Part shown: positions 20,521 to 27,778 of the stretch, piece after piece
Layout of the letters: the number at the start of each line of letters is the position of its first letter
Position numbering within the stretch: the stretch's first letter is position 1
NCBI RefSeq assembly: GCF_004214935.1
Contig: NZ_SFCC01000015.1
Span: 1 to 64,000, forward strand
Length of the DNA: 64,000 nucleotides
Direction of reading: 5' to 3'
From: Amycolatopsis suaedae
Lineage (GTDB): Bacteria; Actinomycetota; Actinomycetes; Mycobacteriales; Pseudonocardiaceae
Position numbers and translations under genes: made by a program
Notes under the pieces: model-generated
The model's input: the letters and a program-made list of their open reading frames with translations, nothing else
Databases searched by the model: none
What the model was told of the DNA's origin: nothing

Positions 20521-22014
20521 GTGACCATCCTCTCGGACCTGCTCGCCGAGAACACCGGGCTCTCCGGGGAGGCGGCCGACCACCTCCAGGCGGTCGTCGC
20601 GGAATGGCAGCTACTGGCCGACCTGTCCTTCGCCGACTTCCTCATGTGGGCCCCGGTGCTGGAGTCGCTGCAGCCCGACGGCGGCGACTTCGTCTGCGTC
20701 GCGCAGGCCCGCCCGACCACCGCGCCCACCGCGCACCCGGAGGACGTCGTCGGCTCCCGGTTCACCGTCGACGACCACCCGCAGCTGGCCAGGGCCATGC
20801 GTGAGGTCAAGATCTGCCGCGAGGAGGACCCGCACTGGTACCAGGACCTGCCGATGCGCAGGGAGGCCATCCCGGTGACGTTCGACGGCAAGGTGATCGC
20901 GGTGCTCAGCCGGGAGACCAACCTGGCGGCGCCGCGGGTGCCCAGCCCGCTGGAGATCGCCTACCTCGGCAGCGCGGCCGACCTGTGCCAGATGATCGCC
21001 GACGGCACGTTCCCCAGCATCGACACCCGCACCGACGTCCACACCAGCCCCCGGGTCGGGGACGGCCTGATCCGGCTCGACGGCACCGGCGCGGTCGTGT
21101 TCGCCAGCCCCAACGGCCTGTCCGCCTATCACCGGATGGGCTACGAGTCCGACCTCGTCGGCGTGCGGCTCGCGCCGCTGACCAGGTCGCTGATCCGCGA
21201 TCCGTTCGACGCCACCGAGGTCTCGCACCGCATTCTCGACGCGCTGGACGGCAAGCCCGGCAGCCGCACCGAGGCCGACTCCCGCCGTGGCGCGGTGGTC
21301 CTGTTCCGCGCGCTGCCGCTGCGTCCCGCCGGTAAGGCCGCCGGCGCGCTGGTGCTCGTGCGCGACGTCACCGAGGTCAAGCGACGCGACCGCGCGCTGC
21401 TGTCGAAGGACGCCACCATCCGCGAGATCCACCACCGGGTGAAGAACAACCTGCAGACGGTCGCCGCGTTGCTGCGGCTGCAGTCCCGGCGGACGGCCAG
21501 CGACGAGGCACGCCAGGCACTCGAGGAGTCGGTGCGCCGGGTGTCCTCGATCGCCATGGTCCACGAAGCACTGTCCATTTCGGTCGACGAGCGGGTCGAT
21601 CTGGACAAGCTGCTGGACAACGTCCTGCCGATGGTGGGTGAGGTGGCCACCGCCGAGCCGCACGTCACGCTGAAGCGCAGCGGATCGTTCGGCGTGGTGG
21701 TCGCGGAAATCGCCACCCCGCTGGTGATGGTGGTCGCGGAGCTGGTGCAGAACGCCGTGGAGCACGCGTTCCCCGGCGGCAGGCCGGGCACCGTGGAGCT
21801 CGTCGTCGAGCGAACGGCCCGTTGGCTGGACGTGGTGATCCGCGACGACGGCAAGGGACTGCCGTCCGGATTCTCCCTCGAACGCAGCGACGGGCTCGGG
21901 CTGCAGATCGTCCGCACGCTCGCCGAGTCCGAGCTGCGTGGCTCACTTTCCTTGCGGGGCAGGAAAACCGGCACCGAAGCCGCCCTGCGGATCCCGCTCA
22001 GCCGTCGCATGTAG
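20521..22014 (+). CDS. pdtaS: Cytosolic sensor histidine kinase PdtaS
   Basis: The 497-residue kinase has no membrane segment. An N-terminal GAF-like domain (about 1-150) is followed by a PAS domain (about 185-295), a HisKA_2 dimerisation domain with IREIHHRVKNNLQTVAALLRLQ (phospho-His near 303) and a HATPase domain with GLGLQIVRTL. In Mycobacterium tuberculosis PdtaS phosphorylates the RNA-binding antiterminator PdtaR and senses ligands such as copper, nitric oxide and c-di-GMP. The neighbours sigR, rsrA and whiB1 are the same as in mycobacteria. GTG at 20521 is the start; the frame extends upstream without homology. Confidence 0.92.
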   Translation: MTILSDLLAENTGLSGEAADHLQAVVAEWQLLADLSFADFLMWAPVLESLQPDGGDFVCVAQARPTTAPTAHPEDVVGSRFTVDDHPQLARAMREVKICREEDPHWYQDLPMRREAIPVTFDGKVIAVLSRETNLAAPRVPSPLEIAYLGSAADLCQMIADGTFPSIDTRTDVHTSPRVGDGLIRLDGTGAVVFASPNGLSAYHRMGYESDLVGVRLAPLTRSLIRDPFDATEVSHRILDALDGKPGSRTEADSRRGAVVLFRALPLRPAGKAAGALVLVRDVTEVKRRDRALLSKDATIREIHHRVKNNLQTVAALLRLQSRRTASDEARQALEESVRRVSSIAMVHEALSISVDERVDLDKLLDNVLPMVGEVATAEPHVTLKRSGSFGVVVAEIATPLVMVVAELVQNAVEHAFPGGRPGTVELVVERTARWLDVVIRDDGKGLPSGFSLERSDGLGLQIVRTLAESELRGSLSLRGRKTGTEAALRIPLSRRM

Positions 22015-22033
22015 AGGTCGCGTGGAAACGTCA

Positions 22034-22064
22034 AGAGCCGGCACCCTTGCCGGGTGCCGGCTCT
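22034..22064. terminator. Hairpin between convergent pdtaS and whiB1
   Basis: AGAGCCGGCACCC (22034-22046) pairs perfectly with 22052-22064 around a 5-nt loop. Short flanking sequences AAACGTC (22026-22032) and GACGTTT (22067-22073) extend the stem. It can end both convergent transcripts. Confidence 0.8.
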
Positions 22065-22155
22065 CAGACGTTTGCGAGGGATTCGCTGATCCCTGAGGTG
22101 CGGTCGAAATGGGTCCTGCTGCGGCGGACGCCGACCGCGGGTGTTGCCTTTTTGA

Positions 22156-22410
22156 TCAGGCGGTGGAGCGCATGCCGATGTGCGTACGACGACGCTTGAG
22201 CGCGCGCCGCTCGTCTTCGCTCATCCCGCCCCAGACACCGGCGTCCTGACCGCTGGCCAGAGCCCAGGCCAGGCAGTCGGAAGCTACGGTGCAGCGGTGG
22301 CATACGGCCTTCGCCTGCGCTACCTGCGACAGAGCAGGCCCACTGGTTCCCACCGGGAAGAACAGCTCGGGGTCCTCGTCTCGGCAGGCCGCGTCGTGGC
22401 GCCAGTCCAT
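22156..22410 (-). CDS. whiB1: WhiB-family iron-sulfur regulator WhiB1
   Basis: The 84-residue protein has the four cluster cysteines (Cys9, Cys37, Cys40, Cys46; pattern C-N27-CxxC-N5-C), the GVWGG turn and a basic C-terminus (RRALKRRRTH). Exact length and position beside pdtaS identify it as WhiB1, an essential NO-sensitive partner of the housekeeping sigma factor in mycobacteria. ATG at 22410 has AAAGGAG upstream; the frame extends 17 codons further but homologues start here. Two CRP-like dyads lie upstream. Confidence 0.95.
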   Translation of the reverse strand: MDWRHDAACRDEDPELFFPVGTSGPALSQVAQAKAVCHRCTVASDCLAWALASGQDAGVWGGMSEDERRALKRRRTHIGMRSTA

Positions 22411-22483
22411 TTCTCTGAGCTCCTTTAGTGGTGGCGTAGCAGTCAACGCCACAGTCGTCATGGCGGTCGTTTTTTGGGGTGCT

Positions 22484-22499
22484 TGTGAATGCTTTCACG
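22484..22499. promoter_or_regulatory. CRP-like site 1 upstream of whiB1
   Basis: TGTGAATGCTTTCACG fits the cAMP-receptor-protein consensus TGTGA-N6-TCACA with one mismatch. Its centre is about 81 bases upstream of the whiB1 start codon. In M. tuberculosis the CRP homologue Rv3676 binds the whiB1 promoter (established). Confidence 0.6.
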
Positions 22500-22533
22500 A
22501 AGCACGCAGTTCGACAAGGGTTTTCTGAAGATC

Positions 22534-22549
22534 GGTGAGTCAGCTCACC
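22534..22549. promoter_or_regulatory. CRP-like site 2 upstream of whiB1
   Basis: GGTGAGTCAGCTCACC is a perfect palindrome around TCAG and contains GTGA-N6-TCAC, the CRP core. Its centre is 50 bases from that of site 1, farther from whiB1. Confidence 0.6.
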
Positions 22550-22708
22550 CGGCCGAGCTACCCGTCTGACCTGCGGTTTCCGTCCGAAACGGCCACTGCT
22601 GGGGAAGGGCCGTGCGGTGAGTGGAGCCTTCTGATCGACGAACGGTAGTTGGTGCATCGCTCGTACGATCAGTGTGCTGTGACGCTCCCGGCAGTGTTGT
22701 AACGCCGG

Positions 22709-23617
22709 TCACACGAACACGGTCAGCGCCGAAGGGACGCTGATGAACTCCACACTGGTCCGCTGTCCGACCAGGTCGCCGTCCACCTGGAAGTTTACCG
22801 GTTCCGGCGCGTCGATGCGCACGATCGGCAGGTCGTCGTGGCGGACCAACCGCTTACCGCGGTGCCTGCCGTTCGCCCGCAGAGCCTGGCGGGCCTGGTT
22901 CAGCACGGTGGGCAGCGGCATCGACCGCAGCGCGAACAGACCGAGACCGGTGTCGAAGGACGTGTCGCTGTTCAGATGCACGGCCCGGTTGCCGAGGTAG
23001 GTCCACGGGTCGGTGTTGGAGACGAACGCGCACCGCACGTTCACCGGCTCGCCGCCTGGGTACTGGACGGTCAGCTCGCAGCGGCCCAGCGGCGGGTGCA
23101 GGTAGCTGGCCACCGCCGTCCGTAGATAGAGCACCTGGCCCGCGCGCTTGCCGCGCCTGCGGTCGACGCCGGCGACGACGTCGGCGTCCCAGCCCAGTCC
23201 GGAGTTGAAGGTGAACCAGCGGCCGTCGGCCTGCCCGAGGCCGACCCGGCGGGAGGTGTCGCGCTCGACGGCCTGCAGCAGCCGGTGCGTCGCCTCGACC
23301 GGATCGCGGGGCAGGCCCAGTGCGCGGGCGAAGACGTTGGCGGACCCGCCGGGCACGACGCCGAGCCGCGGTGCGCCCTCGGGGCCGTCGGCGAGCAGGC
23401 CGTTGACGACCTCGTTGACCGTGCCGTCGCCGCCGTGGGCGACCACGAGGTCGATGCCGTCCCTGGCCGCCGACCGGGCGACCGCCATCGCGTGGCCGCG
23501 GTAGTCGGTCTCCACGACGTCCAGCTTCACCTGGCTCGCCAGCGCGTGCGCGAGCACGTCACGGCCACCGGCGGTGGTGGCCGTGGCCTGCGGGTTCACG
23601 ACCAGGACAGCGCGCAC
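22709..23617 (-). CDS. Diacylglycerol-kinase-family lipid kinase
   Basis: The 302-residue protein belongs to the DagK/YegS/sphingosine-kinase fold. The nucleotide-binding motif VVAHGGDGTVNEVVNGL (near residues 58-74), GVVPGGSANVFARALGLP and FNSGLGWDADVV are present, as is the C-terminal beta domain (NFQVDGD). It should phosphorylate a lipid or related alcohol with ATP; the exact substrate is unknown. Its place beside whiB1 matches the equivalent gene in mycobacteria (Rv3218-like). Confidence 0.9.
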   Translation of the reverse strand: MRAVLVVNPQATATTAGGRDVLAHALASQVKLDVVETDYRGHAMAVARSAARDGIDLVVAHGGDGTVNEVVNGLLADGPEGAPRLGVVPGGSANVFARALGLPRDPVEATHRLLQAVERDTSRRVGLGQADGRWFTFNSGLGWDADVVAGVDRRRGKRAGQVLYLRTAVASYLHPPLGRCELTVQYPGGEPVNVRCAFVSNTDPWTYLGNRAVHLNSDTSFDTGLGLFALRSMPLPTVLNQARQALRANGRHRGKRLVRHDDLPIVRIDAPEPVNFQVDGDLVGQRTSVEFISVPSALTVFV

Positions 23618-23870
23618 TACCGCAGGGTAAGTGACACAACGGCCTCCACGGGGCCGATGTGGCGTTGCCCTCCTCCGGCCTCCTTCTCGTCCGCTCGCGT
23701 CGTGACGAGTGCACCCCGGGGACCGCCCGGCTCATCGACGACAACCGAATCTTGACTCGACCGGCGGCCGGACGAAAACGGCCGACCGGGTGGCATACCA
23801 TCGAAAGTGTTCACGCACGGTCATCCGCCCAGGCCGACCCCGGGGCGGGTCCGAACAGCAGAGGTCATCC

Positions 23871-24362
23871 GTGCCACTAGCCGACAAGATCTCCCCGGCG
23901 CCGCGTGAGGTCCGCCTCGCCGGTGCGCTCACCGCGCTCCCCGGTCTGACGTTGATGGTCATGGCCGTCATGCTGCTCATCGGCGGCCTGACCGGCCGGA
24001 CCAGCCTCGGCAACAGCAACGTCTACGCCGAGGCGGGCTTCTACGCCGTGCTCGGCATCGGCGTGCTGTTCTGCGCGGGCGGGCTGCTGTTCGGGCAGAC
24101 GTGGGCGCGCTCGCCGTCCGTCGTGGTGGCGCTGACCCTGGCCGGCGTGGGCTGGTACACGGCGGGGCCGTCCGGCTTCCCGGTGCTGGGGGTGCCGATC
24201 ATCGTCGTCGGGCTGGCCGTGGTCGTGCTGCTGTTCCGCAGGCCGTCCCGGGCGTGGGTGCTCGACCTGCGCGACGGCGAGACCGAGGAGGAGGCGGCCG
24301 AGCGCGACGGCGCCGAGGGCCGCGCCGCCCGCCGCGGCCAGGACGAGAGCCAAGGCACGTGA
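23871..24362 (+). CDS. Small integral membrane protein
   Basis: The 163-residue protein starts at GTG 23871 (AGAGG upstream) and has four hydrophobic helices between about residues 12 and 120, then an acidic, charged tail rich in Glu, Arg and Ala. It corresponds in position to the mycobacterial membrane protein Rv3217c. The function is unknown. The last codons and the TGA stop lie inside the left terminal repeat of the mosaic element at 24355, so the element shapes the C-terminus. An open frame continues upstream of 23871 but lacks membrane character. Confidence 0.75.
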   Translation: MPLADKISPAPREVRLAGALTALPGLTLMVMAVMLLIGGLTGRTSLGNSNVYAEAGFYAVLGIGVLFCAGGLLFGQTWARSPSVVVALTLAGVGWYTAGPSGFPVLGVPIIVVGLAVVVLLFRRPSRAWVLDLRDGETEEEAAERDGAEGRAARRGQDESQGT

Positions 24363-24584
24363 AGGCCACCTTCATTACGTCTCACGTCAGGGGCCCGGCG
24401 AAGTCGGGCGTGGGTGCGTGAGCGAGGGAGGTTTACTAGCGAAGAAGGGTAGTAAAGCTCCCTTGCTGCCTTACGGGTGTGGCTGGTGGGGCTGCCGTGG
24501 CCGGCGATGCCAGCGGGGCACCTGGGCTCGCGTGAAGGCCGAGTTCCTGTCGCCAGACGTGGTGAAGGTGGCCTTCACGTGCTT
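24355..24584. repeat. Mosaic intergenic repeat, copy C (about 230 bp)
   Basis: Terminal inverted repeats are GCACGTGAAGGCCACCTTCA (24355-24374) and its complement (24563-24582, continuing with TT). Inside are hairpin module T (24420-24440 pairing with 24448-24467, three mismatches in the left arm compared with 14181) and a 28-base unit at 24468-24495 that matches the complement of 59341-59368 with one mismatch. A segment next to the right terminal repeat, GTGAAGGCCGAGTT, matches the complement of the unit next to the left terminal repeat at 59 kb. The copy is therefore inverted relative to copy D and lies between two convergent genes. No target-site duplication is evident. Confidence 0.85.
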
Positions 24585-24601
24585 GGGGCGAACCCGCGCC
24601 G

Positions 24602-25093
24602 CTACGCCGTCCGGGAGAACTCCGCCAGCGCGTGGAGCGGGCCGTCGGTGAGGCGGCAGGTCTCCCACTCGTCCATCGTGGCCGCGCCGAGCGCCCGGTA
24701 GAACTCCGTCGCCGGGTTCCACTTCAGGACCGCCCACTCCAGCCGCGCGTAGCCGCGGTCGGCGCACTCCTCGGCCAGCGCCGCCAGTAGCGCCTTGCCG
24801 AGGCCGCTGCCGCGCAGCGACGGCTGCACGTAGAGGTCCTCGAGGTAGATGCCGTGCACGCCACGCCAGGTGGAGAAGTTGAGGAACCACAGCGCGCAGC
24901 CGACCACCTCGCCGTCGACCTCCGCGACGTGACCGAACAACGCCGGTGCGGGGCCGAACAGGGCGAGCCGCAGGTGGTCGGAGGTCAGGTGGCACTCCTG
25001 CGGTGCCCGCTCGTACTCGGCCAGCTCGTGGACCAGGCCGACCACGGCGTCCACATCGGATTCCTGGATTCGACGGATCCGCTTGTCGGGCAA
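24602..25093 (-). CDS. GNAT-family N-acetyltransferase
   Basis: The 163-residue protein has the GNAT acetyl-CoA loop YVQPSLRGSGLGKALLAALAEE and the core motifs IYLEDLY and EFYRALGA. The whole resembles diamine/spermidine-type acetyltransferases (WFLNFSTWRGVHGIYLEDL is characteristic), so a polyamine or thia-lysine substrate is possible. Start is a TTG at 25093, with GTGAGG a few bases upstream and only 7 bases after the stop of the phosphatase gene; no better in-frame start exists. The mycobacterial counterpart is Rv3216. Confidence 0.88.
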   Translation of the reverse strand: MPDKRIRRIQESDVDAVVGLVHELAEYERAPQECHLTSDHLRLALFGPAPALFGHVAEVDGEVVGCALWFLNFSTWRGVHGIYLEDLYVQPSLRGSGLGKALLAALAEECADRGYARLEWAVLKWNPATEFYRALGAATMDEWETCRLTDGPLHALAEFSRTA

Positions 25094-25100
25094 CGAAACC

Positions 25101-25694
25101 TCACTCTGTGATCGGGGGAAGGTTGAGGTGGCGCAGCTGTGGCTCGCCGCGTTCGTCGCCGAGCACGCTCAGGCCTGCCGCGCTGAGTCCGAAGTGGACG
25201 CCCGCTGCCGGGGGCAGGCGGAGCCAGGTGGCGATCAGCACGCGGCTGAAGTGGCCGTGACCGACCAGTACGACGTCGCCGCCGGACATGGCCTCGGTGG
25301 CGCGGTCGAGTACGCGGCGGGCGCGGGCGCCGACCTCCTCGGCGGATTCGCCGCCGGTCATCGGGTGGGTCCACACGGTCCAGCCGGGGACGGTCTCCCT
25401 GATCTCCGGCGTCGTGCGGCCCTCGTAGTCGCCGTAGTCCCACTCGGCGAGGTCCTCGGTGGTCTCGCTGACGGTCAGGCCGGCGAGTTCGGCGGTGCGA
25501 ACGGCCCGCTCGCGCGGACTCGTCACCACCAGCGCCGGGCCGGAGCCGGCCCGTAGCCGGGCCAGCGTCACACCGGCGTCGCGTGCCTGCCGTTCGCCCT
25601 CGGCGGTCAGCGGGACGTCGGTGCGGCCGGTGTGCCTGCCGGTGGCCGACCACTCGGTCTCGCCGTGCCGTAGGAGGTAGAGCACATGATCCAC
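25101..25694 (-). CDS. Histidine-phosphatase-family protein (Rv3214/Gpm2-like)
   Basis: The 197-residue protein carries the phosphohistidine signature LLRHGETEW near the N-terminus, Arg in SPRERAVRTA, Glu in EWDYGDYEG and the second catalytic His in VLVGHGHFSR. Mycobacterial Rv3214 of this subfamily is a broad-specificity acid phosphatase rather than a mutase. Start is GTG at 25694; a TATATT -10-like box lies at 25702-25707 on this strand. It leads a two-gene unit with the GNAT gene. Confidence 0.9.
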   Translation of the reverse strand: MDHVLYLLRHGETEWSATGRHTGRTDVPLTAEGERQARDAGVTLARLRAGSGPALVVTSPRERAVRTAELAGLTVSETTEDLAEWDYGDYEGRTTPEIRETVPGWTVWTHPMTGGESAEEVGARARRVLDRATEAMSGGDVVLVGHGHFSRVLIATWLRLPPAAGVHFGLSAAGLSVLGDERGEPQLRHLNLPPITE

Positions 25695-25719
25695 GTTTGC
25701 GAATATAGCCCCCGCTCTG

Positions 25720-25739
25720 GTTTGCTACTCGTCAGTAAC
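25720..25739. promoter_or_regulatory. Dyad in divergent phosphatase / DUF4442 promoter region
   Basis: GTTTGCTACTCGTCAGTAAC contains the perfect dyad TACT-CGTC-AGTA (25726-25737) with partly matching flanks (GTT...AAC). It lies midway in the 58-base gap between two divergent genes, an ideal place for a shared operator. Fatty-acid-linked TetR proteins bind sites of this general shape; the regulator is unknown. Confidence 0.4.
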
Positions 25740-25752
25740 ACGAGGAGGGACA

Positions 25753-26229
25753 ATGGCGGCGAACTCGACCTACGGGATGTGGCGCACGCTGGCGGGCAAG
25801 CCGGGCGGAAGCAGGCTGTTCTCACTGGCGATGTGCCTGCGGGTGCCCTACTTCGCCACCGTGCTGCCGCACGTCCGCGAGCTGCGGCCCGGCCGGTGTG
25901 AGGTCACCTCGCCCAAGTGGTGGGGTGTGCACAACCACATCGGCACGTTCCACGCGATCGCGGCCTGCAACATGGCCGAGATCGCCATGGGCATGCTCGC
26001 CGAGGCCACCGTGCCGCCGACCCACCGATGGCTGCCCAAGGGCATGGAGGTGGCCTACGTGGCCAAGGCCACGACCGGCCTGCGTGCCGTCGCCGAGGTG
26101 GGGGACCTCCCGGAGTTCGGCGATGAGGGCGTGGACCTCGCGGTGCCGGTCACCGTGTCCGACAAGACGGGCAAGCCGGTGGTGACCGGCACCATCACGA
26201 TCTGGGTGACCCCCCGTAAGAGTCAGTAG
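25753..26229 (+). CDS. DUF4442 hotdog-fold protein (probable thioesterase)
   Basis: The 158-residue protein is a single hotdog-fold domain of the DUF4442 / YiiD-like group. It has the central helix region VHNHIGTFHAIAACNMAEIAMGML and the strand segment VAYVAKATTGLRAVAEV. It probably hydrolyses or binds an acyl-CoA. GAGGAGGG lies just upstream of ATG 25753. It is divergent from the phosphatase gene across a dyad. Its 3' end overlaps the convergent secreted-protein gene by 7 bases. Confidence 0.85.
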   Translation: MAANSTYGMWRTLAGKPGGSRLFSLAMCLRVPYFATVLPHVRELRPGRCEVTSPKWWGVHNHIGTFHAIAACNMAEIAMGMLAEATVPPTHRWLPKGMEVAYVAKATTGLRAVAEVGDLPEFGDEGVDLAVPVTVSDKTGKPVVTGTITIWVTPRKSQ

Positions 26230-26864
26230 CCCCGCATCTTCACGTAGACGGTCTGCAGGTGGACGGCGGGCGAGGGCAGGCCGAGGTAGCGGTCCAGCAG
26301 CCGTCCCAGCGGGCCGCAGCCGGTGGTCGCCGGCACGGTGAGCTGGCGGTCCACCAGCCCGAACTTCGCCACTCCGGGGTGACCGGGCACCGGGCCTGCC
26401 GGGCCGTGCTCCTGCACGACCGAGTGAACGGGCGTGCTCGCGCAGGTCCGCGGCAGCATCGGCCCCTCCAGCGCGAACGCGAGGTCGATCTCGCCCTTGC
26501 GCTGCTCGTTCTCGTGGAAGTCGAAGTGGCCCGCGTACCGCGGCCGCAGCGCCACCGGGAGCGGTCCCGGCAGCGGCGTGGGTTCGGCCCGTAGCGCGCC
26601 GAACACCTGCGCGTGCCTGCCGTCGAGCGTGCCCTCGGCGAACGTGGTCCGCATCGTGCGAACGGGCATCTCGTGAAACCTGCCGAACGTGAGCGTGCCG
26701 GTGGACACCAGCACCTCACAGCGCCACAGCGCCGGGTCGGCCCCGGCCGGCAGTGCCGGGCAGTCGGCGAAGTCGAACTCGGGGACCGGCTCGGCGGCGG
26801 CGCCGGTGGCACCGGCCACGAGCAGTGCCGCGGCAGCGAAGGCCGTGGTGAGGAGTCGTCTCAT
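26223..26864 (-). CDS. Secreted protein of unknown function
   Basis: The 213-residue protein has a clear signal peptide (MRRLLTTAFAAAALLVAGATGAAA, cleavage near residue 24) and a mature domain with four cysteines, a FDFHENEQRKGEIDLAFALEG segment and a C-terminal SPAVHLQTVYVKMRGY. I do not recognise the family. The composition suggests a compact beta-rich exported domain stabilised by disulfides. Confidence 0.8.
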   Translation of the reverse strand: MRRLLTTAFAAAALLVAGATGAAAEPVPEFDFADCPALPAGADPALWRCEVLVSTGTLTFGRFHEMPVRTMRTTFAEGTLDGRHAQVFGALRAEPTPLPGPLPVALRPRYAGHFDFHENEQRKGEIDLAFALEGPMLPRTCASTPVHSVVQEHGPAGPVPGHPGVAKFGLVDRQLTVPATTGCGPLGRLLDRYLGLPSPAVHLQTVYVKMRGY

Positions 26865-26913
26865 GCCGACGATCCTGCTGGCCGGAGCCCAGTTCCGGAT
26901 CCGGGCAATTCAC

Positions 26914-27522
26914 CTAGTGGCTTGCCGTACGCAGTTTGTCGTAGTACGCGAGGCAGTCGTCGTAGTGCGGCAGCAGGCCGGCGTCCTTGGCCTCGGCCAG
27001 CGTCGGCGCGTCGATGTCCTTCTGCGAGAGCACCGGCTCCAGGTCGGCAGGCCAGGGCAGGTTCAGTGCCGGGTCCATCGGGCTGATGCCGTGCTCGCGG
27101 CCGGGGTTGTAACCGGTCGAGCACAGGTACGACATCAGGGTGTCGTCCTCCAGCGCCATGAAGGCGTGCCCGAGGCCCTCCGCCAGGTACATCGCGCGGT
27201 ACTCGGTCGAGTCGAGGCGGACGACGTCCCATTCGCCGAACGTGGGCGAGCCGACCCTGATGTCCACCACCACGTCGAGCAGCGAGCCCTTGGGGCAGTA
27301 GACGTACTTCGCCTGACCGGGCGGGATGTCGGCGAAGTGCACGCCGCGGATCGTGCCCTTCACGGACACGCTGTGGTTGGACTGCGCCAGGTGCAGCCGG
27401 TGGCCGACGGTCTCGACGAAGACGGACTCCTGGAAGGGGGCGGTGAACATTCCGCGTTGGTCGGGGAACATGGCGGGAATGAATTCGTAGGAGTCCCGCA
27501 CGGCGAGCTGGCGTACCTGCAT
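26914..27522 (-). CDS. dTDP-sugar 3,5-/5-epimerase, EvaD/RfbC-like
   Basis: The 202-residue cupin-fold protein resembles dTDP-4-keto-deoxysugar epimerases. Motifs include PDQRGMF, SVKGTIRGVHF (catalytic His near 60), KYVYCPKGSLLDVVVDIRVG and GLGHAFMALEDDTLMSY. It looks closer to antibiotic-sugar 5-epimerases such as EvaD than to housekeeping RfbC. No other deoxysugar genes are near. ATG 27522 is chosen over a TTG at 27528 because a TAGAGT -10 box lies exactly 6 bases upstream, indicating a leaderless mRNA. Confidence 0.85.
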   Translation of the reverse strand: MQVRQLAVRDSYEFIPAMFPDQRGMFTAPFQESVFVETVGHRLHLAQSNHSVSVKGTIRGVHFADIPPGQAKYVYCPKGSLLDVVVDIRVGSPTFGEWDVVRLDSTEYRAMYLAEGLGHAFMALEDDTLMSYLCSTGYNPGREHGISPMDPALNLPWPADLEPVLSQKDIDAPTLAEAKDAGLLPHYDDCLAYYDKLRTASH

Positions 27523-27528
27523 GGCCAA

Positions 27529-27559
27529 ACTCTATTCGACGCACACAACCGCCTCTCAA
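27529..27559 (-). promoter_or_regulatory. Leaderless promoter of the epimerase gene
   Basis: On the minus strand TTGAGA (27554-27559) and TAGAGT (27529-27534) are 19 bases apart. The -10 box ends 6 bases before the ATG, so transcription would begin at or next to the start codon. No Shine-Dalgarno sequence is present, which agrees with leaderless translation. Confidence 0.55.
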
Positions 27560-27778
27560 TCCGGACGGTCGTCTTGTAATAGATCATTTGTGACGTCAGC
27601 CGCACCTGGGGTCCAAGTCCGTCGGGGACCCTGGCACACTGTCACGACCGCAGCGTTCGCGGTCGTCGCCCCACCACGGTGCCGATGGCCGGCCGGAACG
27701 CCTCGCCGGCAGGCGGCGCTACCGCGTTGGAACAGCCGTGCTGGAGATCAGCCTCAGCTCGAACTCAGGAGAATTCCA

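Noticed and set aside
24418..24651. 77-codon open frame starting in hairpin module T
   Set aside because: It is a translation of the repeat itself and a GC-rich shadow; similar short frames arise at the other copy of module T.
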